Part shown: piece after piece, positions 15,028 to 22,800 of the stretch | Numbering within the stretch: the stretch's first letter is position 1 | How the letters are laid out: every line of letters begins with the position of its first letter | NCBI GenBank assembly: GCA_910587305.1 | Contig: CAJUKV010000012.1 | Coordinates: 1-64,000, forward strand | Origin: an uncultured Lachnospiraceae bacterium | Lineage (GTDB): Bacteria; Bacillota; Clostridia; Lachnospirales; Lachnospiraceae | Reading direction: 5' to 3' | Length of the DNA: 64,000 nucleotides | The notes under the pieces: generated by a model | What the model was told of the DNA's origin: nothing | The model's database searches: none | Seen by the model: only the letters and a program-made list of their open reading frames with translations | Position numbers and translations under genes: made by a program

Positions 15028-17108
15028 TGGGAAAAAATCTCTATATAGCGGAAAAACCCAGTGTGGCAAGAGAGTTTGCAAAAGCATTGCAGATAAACGC
15101 GGCTAATAAAGACGGGTATTTGGAATCAGCGGACAGCATTGTCACATGGTGCGTAGGCCATCTGGTAACTATGAGTTATCCTGAGGCCTATGATGAAAAA
15201 TATAAAAGATGGTCTTTTAACACAATTCCGTTTATTCCCTCCGAGTTTAAATACGAAGTAATCGAAGGGGTAAAAAAGCAGTTTAAAATTGTAAGCGGAT
15301 TGTTAAACCGTAAGGATGTGGAAACCATTTATGTATGCACGGATTCCGGGCGTGAGGGAGAGTATATCTACCGACTTGTGGAGCAGCAGGCTCATGTAAC
15401 CGGGAAAATACGAAAAAGAGTCTGGATTGATTCCCAGACGGAGGAGGAAATCCTTCGGGGAATCAGAGAGGCAAGAGATCTTTCCGCCTATGATAATCTT
15501 GGCGCCGCCGCATATTTGCGGGCCAAAGAGGATTATCTGATGGGCATTAATTTTTCAAGAGTGCTTACTTTAAAATATGGCAATCCTGTAAAAGCTTATT
15601 TGAAGAAAGACCGGGCGGTGATCAGCGTAGGCCGCGTTATGACCTGTGTTCTTGGCATGGTGGTGAACAGGGAACGGGAAATCAGAGAGTTTGTAAAGAC
15701 GCCTTTTTACCGTATTATCGCCAATCTGTCAGTGCGCGGTGGGAAGATAAGCGCCGCAGATAAGCCTTTTGAAGAAAAAAACTGTGAATTTGAGTGGAGA
15801 GCGGTAGAAAATACCAAATATTTTCAGTCTCCTTTCCTGTATAAAGAAAATGGTTTCAAGGAAAAAGAAAAAGCGGAGGAATTGATTGGGGAGCTTATGT
15901 CTTGTCCCCCTGTGACGGCTCTTTTAGAGAGTGTGGAAAGAAAAAAGGAAACCAAAAATCCGCCTCTTTTGTATAATTTGGCAGAATTACAAAACGACTG
16001 CTCCAAATATTTCAAAATCAGCCCTGATGAAACCTTAAGAATTGCCCAGGAACTGTATGAGAAAAAAATGACAACTTATCCCCGTACCGACGCAAGGGTA
16101 TTATCCGTCGCAGTTTCAAAGGAAATACATAAGAATTTGCGGGGGCTTACAAACTATGGACAGGTCAGCGGTTTTGCCGCCGCCGCGCTTGAGAGCGGAA
16201 GTTACAAAGGAATTGCAAAGACAAGATATGTAAACGATAAGCAAATCACGGATCACTATGCAATCATTCCCACAGGACAGGGCCTGAACCAGTTAAACGG
16301 CCTTAACCCTACGGCGGCTAAGGTGTATGAGGCGATTGTGCGAAGATTCCTCAGCATCTTTTTTCCTCCTGCTATTTACCGGAAGGTCGCTCTTGGCGTG
16401 TCCGTAAAAGGAGAAAAGTTTTTTGCAAGCTTTCGGGTGTTAGAAGAAGAAGGGTATCTTAAGGCAGCGGCTTTTTCCTTTGCCAGGAAGAAAACAAATG
16501 TTTCCCGCAAAGAACAACCCTCCAAAGTGCAGGAAAAGGACGCGGAAGACACAGGGGAAGATGCAAACGAAGGAGCGGACCCGGCTTTTATGGAGGCAAT
16601 TAATCATTTAAGAAAAGGTATGATGCTTCCCGTAAAAGACATGCAGGTGAAGGAAGGAGAAACTTCGCCGCCCAAACGGTACAATTCCGGCACTATGATT
16701 TTGACCATGGAAAATGCGGGACAATTTATAGAGGATGAAGAGCTGCGCGCCCAGATAAAGGGCAGCGGTATAGGAACCAGCGCAACCCGCGCCGAGATTT
16801 TGAAAAAGCTTGTGAACATCCAGTATCTGGCGCTGAACAAAAAAACCCAGATCATAACCCCCACCCTGATGGGAGAGATGATTTATGAGGTGGTGAACAA
16901 TTCCATCCGTCCTCTTCTTGACCCGGCTCTTACCGCCAGCTGGGAAAAGGGGCTTACCATGGTGGCGGAGGGAACCATCACGGAAGAAGAATATATGCAA
17001 AAGCTGGACGACTTTGTATCAAGAAGAACCAATATTGTCAAGCAGTTAGACAACCAGCAGGTTTTATATCAGCAGTTTCATAAGGCTGCCGAAAATTATA
17101 AAAAATAA
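15027..17108 (+). CDS. topB: DNA topoisomerase III (type IA)
   Basis: This 693-residue type IA topoisomerase relaxes or decatenates DNA through a transient 5-prime phosphotyrosine. The Toprim domain starts with AEKPSVAREFAKAL and has the acidic DSGREGEYIYR motif. The active tyrosine is Y351 in TTYPRTDARVLS. The conserved GTSATRAEILKKL motif is near residue 590. There is no C-terminal zinc-ribbon series. A linker rich in Lys/Glu (about 490-525) interrupts the fold. The ATG at 15027 shares its A with the stop codon of the preceding ATPase gene, so the two are translationally coupled. Coupled expression with a DUF234-type ATPase is unusual for housekeeping topB, so a plasmid/ICE-type origin is possible. 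Confidence 0.92.
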   Translation: MGKNLYIAEKPSVAREFAKALQINAANKDGYLESADSIVTWCVGHLVTMSYPEAYDEKYKRWSFNTIPFIPSEFKYEVIEGVKKQFKIVSGLLNRKDVETIYVCTDSGREGEYIYRLVEQQAHVTGKIRKRVWIDSQTEEEILRGIREARDLSAYDNLGAAAYLRAKEDYLMGINFSRVLTLKYGNPVKAYLKKDRAVISVGRVMTCVLGMVVNREREIREFVKTPFYRIIANLSVRGGKISAADKPFEEKNCEFEWRAVENTKYFQSPFLYKENGFKEKEKAEELIGELMSCPPVTALLESVERKKETKNPPLLYNLAELQNDCSKYFKISPDETLRIAQELYEKKMTTYPRTDARVLSVAVSKEIHKNLRGLTNYGQVSGFAAAALESGSYKGIAKTRYVNDKQITDHYAIIPTGQGLNQLNGLNPTAAKVYEAIVRRFLSIFFPPAIYRKVALGVSVKGEKFFASFRVLEEEGYLKAAAFSFARKKTNVSRKEQPSKVQEKDAEDTGEDANEGADPAFMEAINHLRKGMMLPVKDMQVKEGETSPPKRYNSGTMILTMENAGQFIEDEELRAQIKGSGIGTSATRAEILKKLVNIQYLALNKKTQIITPTLMGEMIYEVVNNSIRPLLDPALTASWEKGLTMVAEGTITEEEYMQKLDDFVSRRTNIVKQLDNQQVLYQQFHKAAENYKK

Positions 17109-17213
17109 AGGAGAACATAAAAAAGCGACCTGTTTAAGGAAGCGATTCGGAAACAGTATAGGTTGAAAACTGAAAAAATGCGCTGTCTATACTGGTAGAA
17201 AGGAAGGATTCAT

Positions 17214-17885
17214 ATGAGCATGAAAGAATTTACAATTGAAAACCTTTACAATTTGGATGAGACAATTGCCGCCGGCCTTTTTGAGGGGGCGAGGTACCCC
17301 TGGGAGCTGCTTCCCAAAATCAGCGGGTTTATTGTGGAGCTTGGGAAAAAGCTTTCGGAAGAAAAATTTACCCAGGTTAAAGAAAACGTCTGGATTGCAA
17401 AATCCGCTAAGGTAGCGCCCACCGCTAACATCAATGGCCCCGCCATTATCGATGAGGAGGCCGAGGTGCGCCACTGTGCATTTATCCGCGGAAACGCCAT
17501 TGTGGGAAAGGGCGCTGTTGTGGGAAATTCCACGGAGCTTAAAAATGTCGTTCTGTTTAATAAGGTACAGGTTCCCCACTACAATTATGTGGGAGACAGC
17601 ATTCTTGGCTTTAAATCCCATATGGGCGCAGGCTCCATCACCTCAAATGTCAAGAGCGATAAAACATTGGTGGTAGTCAAAAGCGGGGAGGAAAAGCTTG
17701 AAACCGGTCTGAAAAAGTTTGGCGCAATGTTAGGCGACAATGTTGAGGTTGGCTGTAACAGCGTTTTAAATCCCGGAACGGTGATTGGAAGAAACTCTAA
17801 CGTTTATCCTACCAGTATGGTACGCGGCTGCATCCCTGCCGGAAGCATTTATAAAAAACAGGGAGAAATTGCTGAAAAATATTAA
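17214..17885 (+). CDS. Left-handed beta-helix acyltransferase-like protein
   Basis: The 223 residues contain hexapeptide-type repeats from about residue 65 (IAKSAKVAPTANINGPAIID, then IRGNAIVGKGAVVGNSTELK, and a second block GDNVEVGCNSVLNPGTVIGR). This is the left-handed beta-helix of GlmU-type and gamma-carbonic-anhydrase-type proteins. A helical N-terminus of about 60 residues precedes. There is no nucleotidyltransferase domain, so it resembles only the acetyltransferase half of GlmU-like enzymes. The substrate is unknown; a sugar-nucleotide acyltransferase is plausible. GGAAGGATT precedes the ATG. It stands alone. Confidence 0.75.
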   Translation: MSMKEFTIENLYNLDETIAAGLFEGARYPWELLPKISGFIVELGKKLSEEKFTQVKENVWIAKSAKVAPTANINGPAIIDEEAEVRHCAFIRGNAIVGKGAVVGNSTELKNVVLFNKVQVPHYNYVGDSILGFKSHMGAGSITSNVKSDKTLVVVKSGEEKLETGLKKFGAMLGDNVEVGCNSVLNPGTVIGRNSNVYPTSMVRGCIPAGSIYKKQGEIAEKY

Positions 17886-18011
17886 GAATAATCGAAAAAA
17901 TTGTGAAAAACACTGGATTTTTTGCGCCGGATATGCGAAAATATAGTTGCGTTAAACCCCATACATGGGATTTTGTTGTTGAAACCTATGCCACCAGGCA
18001 GGCTGTTTTTT

Positions 18012-18098
18012 TGCGCACGGGCATCCAAAGGAAGATTGTCAGTAAGCTGACGGGCGCTTGGCGCGCGAGTAGAGGGAGAAATTTCCCCTGCTCAATTG
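18012..18098. repeat. Dispersed hairpin repeat, family C, copy 2
   Basis: The segment reads GCACGGGCATCC, AAGGAAGATTGTCAGTAAGC, TGACGGGCGCTTGGCGCGCGAG, then TAGAGGGAGAAATTTCCCCTGCTC, and aligns with the copies at 6378-6462 and 44764-44945. It contains the inner hairpin GTCAGTAAGCTGAC and the G-run/C-run hairpin. It fills most of the gap between the acyltransferase-like gene and the NifU-like gene. Confidence 0.7.
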
Positions 18099-18159
18099 AT
18101 AATATGTCTTTTTGGTGTGCTGGCGTTTATACTATCTACATATTGAAAGGAGTTTTCAC

Positions 18160-18852
18160 ATGATTTATTCAAAGGAAGTTGAAGAAATGTGTACAGTTGC
18201 ACAGGGTGTTCATCATGGCTGTGCTCCTATCCCGGAAGAAGCGAAATGGGTTCAGGCAAAAAAGGTTGAAGACATTTCAGGCTTGACACACGGCGTTGGC
18301 TGGTGTGCACCTCAGCAGGGCGCCTGCAAATTAACACTGAATGTCAAAGAAGGTATTATTCAGGAAGCATTGGTTGAGACTATCGGATGTTCAGGTATGA
18401 CGCATTCCGCAGCCATGGCGTCTGAAATTCTTCCCGGATTGACGGTGATGGAGGCGCTTAACACTGACCTTGTTTGCGATGCAATCAATACGGCTATGAG
18501 GGAATTGTTCCTGCAGATCGTTTATGGACGTTCTCAGAGCGCGTTCTCAGAAGATGGACTTCCTATCGGTGCAGGTCTGGAAGACTTAGGAAAGGGACTT
18601 AGAAGCCAGGTTGGTACAATGTACGGAACCTTAAAGAAAGGTCCCCGTTACCTTGAGATGGCCGAAGGTTATGTTACAGGTATCGCGCTTGATGCTGACA
18701 ACGAAATCATTGGCTATAAATTCGTAAATTTTGGTAAAATGACAGACTTTATGAAAAAAGGTGATGATCCTGCAACTGCATATGAAAAATCCTGCGGACA
18801 GTATGGTCGTGTAGATGATGCTGTTAAGATCATTGACCCCAGAAAAGAATAA
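18160..18852 (+). CDS. NifU-like iron-sulfur scaffold protein (partner of GGGtGRT protein)
   Basis: This 230-residue protein has the IscU/NifU N-terminal fold features: spaced cysteines in GWCAPQQGACK, VETIGCSGMTH and the later SCGQYG, a pattern of Fe-S cluster scaffolds. It is longer than housekeeping IscU (about 130), with an extra N-terminal part (HHGCAPIPEE) and an insertion. The ATG at 18160 follows GAAAGGAGTTTTCAC; the upstream frame to 18112 is not used. The next gene, 19 bases on, encodes the GGGtGRT protein. This pairing is common in Clostridia, but its function is not established. No cysteine desulfurase is nearby. Confidence 0.82.
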   Translation: MIYSKEVEEMCTVAQGVHHGCAPIPEEAKWVQAKKVEDISGLTHGVGWCAPQQGACKLTLNVKEGIIQEALVETIGCSGMTHSAAMASEILPGLTVMEALNTDLVCDAINTAMRELFLQIVYGRSQSAFSEDGLPIGAGLEDLGKGLRSQVGTMYGTLKKGPRYLEMAEGYVTGIALDADNEIIGYKFVNFGKMTDFMKKGDDPATAYEKSCGQYGRVDDAVKIIDPRKE

Positions 18853-18871
18853 TTATAGGAGGAATGTAAAA

Positions 18872-19882
18872 ATGGCATTATTTGAATCATATGAAAGAAG
18901 AATTGATACAATCAATTCCGTTTTAAACTCTTACGGCATTTCTTCTATCGAAGAAGCTGAAAAAATCACAAAGGATGCTGGCCTTGACGTTTATGATCAG
19001 GTTAAGAAAATCCAGCCTATCTGCTTTGAAAATGCATGCTGGGCTTACACAGTAGGCGCTGCAATTGCTATTAAGAAAGACTGCAGGAAAGCTGCCGACG
19101 CTGCTGCTGCAATCGGCGAAGGCCTTCAGGCTTTTTGTATCCCCGGTTCGGTTGCAGATACCCGTAAGGTTGGTCTTGGACATGGCAACCTTGGCAAAAT
19201 GCTCCTGGAAGAGGAGACAGAGTGTTTTGCATTCCTTGCAGGCCATGAGTCTTTTGCAGCTGCGGAAGGCGCAATCGGTATCGCTGAAAAGGCAAACAAG
19301 GTTCGCCAGAAACCCTTACGCGTTATCTTAAACGGACTTGGAAAAGACGCGGCAAAGATCATTTCCAGAATTAACGGCTTTACCTTTGTTGAAACAGAGT
19401 ATGATCCTTATACAAACACAGTGAAAGAAATTGAGCGTAAGTCTTATTCGGAAGGCCTTCGTGCAAAGGTTAACTGCTACGGCGCAAATTCCGTTCCCGA
19501 AGGCGTTGCGATTATGTGGAAGGAAAACGTTGACGTTTCCATTACAGGTAACTCTACCAATCCTACAAGATTCCAGCATCCTGTAGCAGGTACATACAAG
19601 AAAGAAAGAACAGAAGCCGGAAAGAAGTATTTCTCAGTTGCATCAGGCGGCGGCACAGGCCGTACCCTTCATCCTGATAACATGGCGGCTGGCCCTGCTT
19701 CCTATGGTTTTACAGATACATTAGGACGTATGCATTCCGATGCACAGTTCGCAGGTTCTTCTTCCGTACCGGCTCATGTTGAAATGATGGGTCTGATTGG
19801 AATGGGCAATAACCCGATGGTAGGCGCTACCGTTGCGGTTGCTGTTTCCGTAGAGATGGCCGCAAAAGAAGGCAGATTCTAG
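18872..19882 (+). CDS. GGGtGRT family protein
   Basis: This 336-residue protein is named after its conserved glycine motif, here GGGTGRT at residues 259-265, followed by LHPDNMAAGPASYGFTDT. Other strongly conserved-looking parts are GHGNLGKMLLEE and AGHESFAAAEGAIG. There are cysteines at FCIPGS, CFENACW and ETECF, but no classical ferredoxin motif. The gene follows the NifU-like gene with a perfect AGGAGG (18857-18862), so the two are co-transcribed. A role linked to Fe-S chemistry is inferred only from this partner. I know of no assigned reaction for the family. Confidence 0.85.
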   Translation: MALFESYERRIDTINSVLNSYGISSIEEAEKITKDAGLDVYDQVKKIQPICFENACWAYTVGAAIAIKKDCRKAADAAAAIGEGLQAFCIPGSVADTRKVGLGHGNLGKMLLEEETECFAFLAGHESFAAAEGAIGIAEKANKVRQKPLRVILNGLGKDAAKIISRINGFTFVETEYDPYTNTVKEIERKSYSEGLRAKVNCYGANSVPEGVAIMWKENVDVSITGNSTNPTRFQHPVAGTYKKERTEAGKKYFSVASGGGTGRTLHPDNMAAGPASYGFTDTLGRMHSDAQFAGSSSVPAHVEMMGLIGMGNNPMVGATVAVAVSVEMAAKEGRF

Positions 19883-19984
19883 TAATCAGCCATATTTAGC
19901 GGTTTTAGAAGTAGTTCAAAGCAGTTAGGAATGGCTTTTTATGCAGGATATGAGAATTTTGGGTATATGATCTTGTTAAATTTA

Positions 19985-20013
19985 TTGACTTTGAGCATAT
20001 ATTAATGTATAGT
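19985..20013 (+). promoter_or_regulatory. Strong promoter of the type III antitoxin RNA
   Basis: TTGACT (19985-19990), exactly 17 bases, then TATAGT (20008-20013). The predicted start near 20020 is just upstream of the two RNA repeats at 20038-20120. Confidence 0.75.
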
Positions 20014-20019
20014 TGAGTC

Positions 20020-20153
20020 AAAGAAAGGGATAATGTTAAAGGTGTCCCGCTACCTATTAAAAAGGTGGAACATTAAAGAAGGTGTCCCACTACCTATATC
20101 CCAAAGGTGGAGCATTAAAGTCTAGTGGAGGAGAGAAATCTTCTCCACTTTTT
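20020..20153 (+). ncRNA. Type III antitoxin RNA (ToxI/CptI-like), two ~40-nt repeats
   Basis: Two direct repeats run head to tail. Each has the course GGTGTCCCRCTACCTAT, a variable A/T or ATCCC spacer, AAAGGTGGARCATTAAAG. GGTGTCCC occurs at 20041 and 20081; AAAGGTGG at 20061 and 20103. The second unit is 2 nt longer. A partial unit (GTTAAA) may precede. Within a unit, CTACCT can pair with AGGTGG, giving a compact fold. The repeats sit between a strong promoter and a GNRA-loop terminator and directly before a ToxN/AbiQ-like gene, the layout of type III toxin-antitoxin loci. In this type, the toxin RNase cuts the repeat RNA into units that wrap and inhibit it. Confidence 0.75.
20124..20153 (+). 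terminator. Terminator between antitoxin repeats and toxin gene
   Basis: An 11-bp stem (20124-20134 with 20139-20149, one G-U pair) closes a GAAA tetraloop and is followed by TTTTT. Partial read-through of such a terminator is how type III loci keep antitoxin RNA in excess over toxin mRNA. Confidence 0.88.
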
Positions 20154-20167
20154 GACTAAGGAGAAAT

Positions 20168-20572
20168 ATGGCTGAGTTTGAAAACTTTGGTTTTTATACC
20201 ATAGATGCAGATTATTTGGAATTTTTGAATCGGAAGGATACAGAAGTATATTATAATGCATCTTATCGGAATGCCATAAAACCATTTGTTGGTATTATAA
20301 TAAATATGTCAGAATATAAATATTTTATCCCATTGACATCTGCAAAAGAAAAACATACGAGGTGGAAAAATAATTGCGATGAACGCTATCAGGACTTATT
20401 TGAAAAAGAATATGCTTTTTGTTTAACCATTAAGGATAAGATACGGACAAGGGCAGAAAAAATCTATAAGCATCAAAAAGAAACAAAGATGGTAAGACGT
20501 ACATATTGTGATTTCTCTTGTTGTGAAAATGCGTTGAGGGAATGGTTACAAAGAAGGAAGAGGGAAGCGTAA
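20168..20572 (+). CDS. Type III toxin, ToxN/AbiQ/CptN-like endoRNase, possibly internally shortened
   Basis: This 134-residue protein starts with FGFYTIDADYLEFL (7-20) and has KPFVGIIINMSEYKYFIPLT (38-57) and SAKEKH (58-63). These are the N-terminal hallmarks of the ToxN/AbiQ family of RNA-inhibited endoribonucleases, including the T-S of the catalytic PLTS loop. The C-terminal KDKIRTRAEKIY (89-100) and CDFSCCENALREW (114-126) match the family ending. The middle is short: family members are roughly 150-185 residues, and the strand region between about 66 and 74 looks deleted. AAGGAG precedes the ATG at 20168. The protein may be a compact CptN-type variant or a disabled remnant. Confidence 0.75.
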   Translation: MAEFENFGFYTIDADYLEFLNRKDTEVYYNASYRNAIKPFVGIIINMSEYKYFIPLTSAKEKHTRWKNNCDERYQDLFEKEYAFCLTIKDKIRTRAEKIYKHQKETKMVRRTYCDFSCCENALREWLQRRKREA

Positions 20573-20648
20573 TAAATTGATTATTGGCTTAGTAATGACT
20601 CGAAAAAAAACGATAGCATTTTTATGCTGACGGTTCCTTCAATCAAAA

Positions 20649-21020
20649 TCAATTACTCTCCACTATAAAGCTGACGCTTCCTTTTGCTCCTTTTCCTGTT
20701 ACTTCAATTGTGTATGCTCCACTTTCATCAATTTCAACATCAAACTCATTAGATGCTGAAATTTCGTTGTTCTCATAGATGGGTTCTTCCTCATCTTTCT
20801 GAATTTTTATTGATAAACTCCCCTTATTAACTATAATTTTTCCACTAATGGTATCTCCGGATTCAACAATCAAGTCTTGCCTGTCTGTTGTATCTAACAC
20901 GCTATACTCCATAATAAACTCACTGTCGTTTCCTGTACGGCTACCATCAAATTTTGTACCACATGCAGTTAGAGATACCATAAGTGCTAATGCGCAACCT
21001 ATTAATAAAAATTTTTTCAA
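20649..21020 (-). CDS. Small secreted lipoprotein, unknown function
   Basis: This 123-residue protein starts with TTG at 21020 behind GGAGGTTATTCGTT. A signal peptide LKKFLLIGCALALMVSLTACG ends in the lipobox LTAC, so the mature protein is a lipid-anchored surface protein. The rest is a single small beta-rich domain (IVESGDTISGKIIVNKG, GAYTIEVTGKGAKGSVSFIV) of the type seen in small extracellular beta-sandwich domains. The reverse gene is convergent with the toxin gene and has no obvious partner. Confidence 0.7.
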   Translation of the reverse strand: MKKFLLIGCALALMVSLTACGTKFDGSRTGNDSEFIMEYSVLDTTDRQDLIVESGDTISGKIIVNKGSLSIKIQKDEEEPIYENNEISASNEFDVEIDESGAYTIEVTGKGAKGSVSFIVESN

Positions 21021-21454
21021 AACGAATAACCTCCAATTCCGATTTGTCGCTAACACAGCCGAGTATATCACCGTGAAGCAGTCAGGTCAATCAGAATCTG
21101 TTGCACTTTTTAGGGGCTGCCGGGAAATAAATAGCCCCACTCGTACACAAAAAACAGCCCGATTCTGCAACAAAGAATGGTTGATTTCGTACAAGACTCG
21201 TACCTCCGTACAAAACACATTTTGAACCAAAGAAAGGATGATTTCATTATGCCTGGAGAACCTTTCGCAATTAAATCCACGGTGTCATTAACAAACTCTT
21301 CAAAAAGTTTTCCTTGCTTCTTGATACGGGAAGTTTAAGAAATGCCAAATATGGATAAAGAAAAACGGGAGTTTCTGCAAATCCGTTGACAAAGACAGGC
21401 AGGCCACATATAATGACTATATAAACAAAAACAGTCAAATAAAGGAGCGCTGAA
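21021..21454. other. Intergenic stretch between lipoprotein and TetR genes
   Basis: This stretch of about 430 bases has no convincing gene. A 29-codon frame (21250-21339, with AAAGGATGATTTC before it) is weak. GATTCTG/CAGAATC inverted repeats and a duplicated AAAGAA.GG.TGATTTC (near 21172 and 21229) suggest past rearrangement. The tetR promoter lies at 21386-21414. Confidence 0.4.
21386..21441 (+). promoter_or_regulatory. Consensus promoter of tetR with overlapping candidate operator
   Basis: TTGACA (21386-21391), 17 bases, TATAAT (21409-21414): both hexamers are perfect. Directly after the -10 box lies GACTAT (21415-21420), 13 bases, GTCAAATA (21434-21441). Nearly the same arrangement occurs at 22095-22120 before the next gene, so the pair is a plausible TetR operator covering the start site. 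Confidence 0.6.
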
Positions 21455-22045
21455 GTGCCAAAAAGTTATTCTGAACAGGAAAAAGAATACATAAAGAAAC
21501 GGTTGAAAGAAGAAGCCGCAAAGTGCCTTGCCCAATTTGGAGTACGTCACACAACCGTTGATGAAATCGTACAACGGGTAAACATACCCAAAGGAACATT
21601 TTATTTGTTTTATAAATCAAAAGAGCTGTTATTGTTTGAAGTCATTTTAGAAGAACATGAAATGATTGAGCAGAAAATGTATCAAGCTGTAAATGAAATG
21701 AAACAGGACGGGGATATTGCCGAGCAGCTAACAAGGGTTGTTTGCGATTTCTTTATTCTGGCTTCAAAGTCACCGATTTTGAAAATGATAAATACAAGAG
21801 AAGTTGAGATATTGGCAAGAAAACTTCCCCCGGAGGTTTTGAAAGAGCATTTGGAACATGACAGTTCTGCTGTAGAGAAAGTTTTTTCCGTATTACCTGT
21901 TAAGGAGGGGGCAGACAAAGATACTTTCAGTGCTGCTTTCCGTGCGATTTATTTCGCCACATTGCATGAGGAAGAAATCGGAGAAAAATATTTTGAAAAT
22001 GTCCTTTATCTCTTAATAAAAGGTTTAGTAAATCAAATTCTATAA
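21455..22045 (+). CDS. TetR/AcrR-family transcriptional regulator
   Basis: This 196-residue protein has an N-terminal helix-turn-helix typical of TetR (FGVRHTTVDEIVQRVNIPKG at 28-47, then TFYLFYKSKELL) and a helical ligand-binding domain. It starts with GTG at 21455 behind AAAGGAGCGCTGAA. It presumably represses itself and the downstream membrane protein, KTR protein and hydrolase genes. The candidate shared operator sequence stands at 21415-21441 and 22095-22120. The ligand is unknown. Composition is AT-richer than the surrounding metabolic genes. Confidence 0.9.
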   Translation: MPKSYSEQEKEYIKKRLKEEAAKCLAQFGVRHTTVDEIVQRVNIPKGTFYLFYKSKELLLFEVILEEHEMIEQKMYQAVNEMKQDGDIAEQLTRVVCDFFILASKSPILKMINTREVEILARKLPPEVLKEHLEHDSSAVEKVFSVLPVKEGADKDTFSAAFRAIYFATLHEEEIGEKYFENVLYLLIKGLVNQIL

Positions 22046-22094
22046 TGATTGGCTGTAGTTTTTATGGCTACAGCCATATAACAACGCTCAAATT

Positions 22095-22120
22095 GACTAT
22101 TAAGAAATATTGGTCAAATA
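22095..22120 (+). promoter_or_regulatory. Candidate TetR operator before the membrane protein gene
   Basis: GACTAT (22095-22100), 12 bases, GTCAAATA (22113-22120) repeats the arrangement found over the tetR start site. An outer TTGAC/GTCAA inverted repeat gives dyad symmetry. I did not find a well-spaced -35/-10 pair here. Confidence 0.4.
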
Positions 22121-22138
22121 GTATGAATGGAGATAACA

Positions 22139-22573
22139 ATGAAGAAGATAGCATTTTATGAACCGTGGTTTTTCCTGCTATTTGGTGTTTTCCATTTACA
22201 CAGGATTTGGGGAATAGTTGACAGGAAATCTTATGCAGATTTCTGGATTGGGGTATTGGAAAGCAGGAATGCTTTTTATTATGTACTCATGATTATTTTG
22301 GCAATGTTTTGCTTTTTGGGGCTTATCAGCTTTTTTAAGAATATCCGTCACAACTATTGGTGGAGGTGGATATATGTTGTGGGAGGGATTTATCTCTTAT
22401 TTGACTTGTTTGCCATATACATAAAACTAAAGTTTTGGAATGAACTTCTGTTATGGATGTATGATATAACTTCTCCGTATTGGAATACGATTTGGTTAAT
22501 GTTTATTCTGCTGGGAGGATTTATATTTTGCTTAGGCATTAATTTACTCATTGATTATCAAAGTAAAAAATAA
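22139..22573 (+). CDS. Integral membrane protein, about four transmembrane segments
   Basis: The 144 residues contain four hydrophobic stretches (FFLLFGVFHL region, VLMIILAMFCFLGLISFF, WIYVVGGIYLLFDLFAIYI, IWLMFILLGGFIFCLGINLL). Short aromatic-rich loops with Trp/Tyr/His (HNYWWRW) lie between them. The family is not recognised. The ATG at 22139 is preferred because GGAG lies at 22128-22131, after the upstream ATG at 22127. It is co-directional with tetR and probably regulated by it; a transport or resistance accessory role is only a guess. Confidence 0.65.
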   Translation: MKKIAFYEPWFFLLFGVFHLHRIWGIVDRKSYADFWIGVLESRNAFYYVLMIILAMFCFLGLISFFKNIRHNYWWRWIYVVGGIYLLFDLFAIYIKLKFWNELLLWMYDITSPYWNTIWLMFILLGGFIFCLGINLLIDYQSKK

Positions 22574-22584
22574 GGTGTGTGTTT

Positions 22585-22788
22585 ATGATGAAGCAAGAAA
22601 TGATGAAGCAAGAATGGATTTTGAGCCTCGTTTGTGGCAATAAAACCCGTGACAGAATTAGGGAAGACACCGTTTTGAGGAACTATCCTCTTTATTGCCC
22701 CAAATGCAAGCATGAGAGTTTGATAGAAGCGGAACGATTGCAGATAAATGTTGTTATGAATTCTGATAGACTATCTGATTTACATTGA
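22585..22788 (+). CDS. Cysteine-rich KTR-domain protein, one cysteine lost
   Basis: This 67-residue protein matches the small zinc-ribbon-like family with the pattern WILCPVCGNKTR...LYCPKCK, common on mobile elements of Firmicutes. Here the first motif reads SLVCGNKTRDRIRED, so one of the four expected cysteines is missing (C to S), while YCPKCKHE is intact. Metal binding may therefore be impaired. The start among 22585, 22588 or 22603 is uncertain because only a weak AAGGTG precedes. It lies 11 bases after the membrane protein gene and 12 before the hydrolase. Confidence 0.7.
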   Translation: MMKQEMMKQEWILSLVCGNKTRDRIREDTVLRNYPLYCPKCKHESLIEAERLQINVVMNSDRLSDLH

Positions 22789-22800
22789 TTGGAGAAGAAT

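Noticed and set aside
20038..20120. CRISPR array
   Set aside because: There are only two repeats of about 40 nt, with no unique spacers of CRISPR size and no cas genes; the terminator and toxin context fits a type III antitoxin RNA.
21250..21339. 29-codon ORF upstream of tetR
   Set aside because: It has weak start signals and no recognisable features; it is mentioned only in the intergenic entry.
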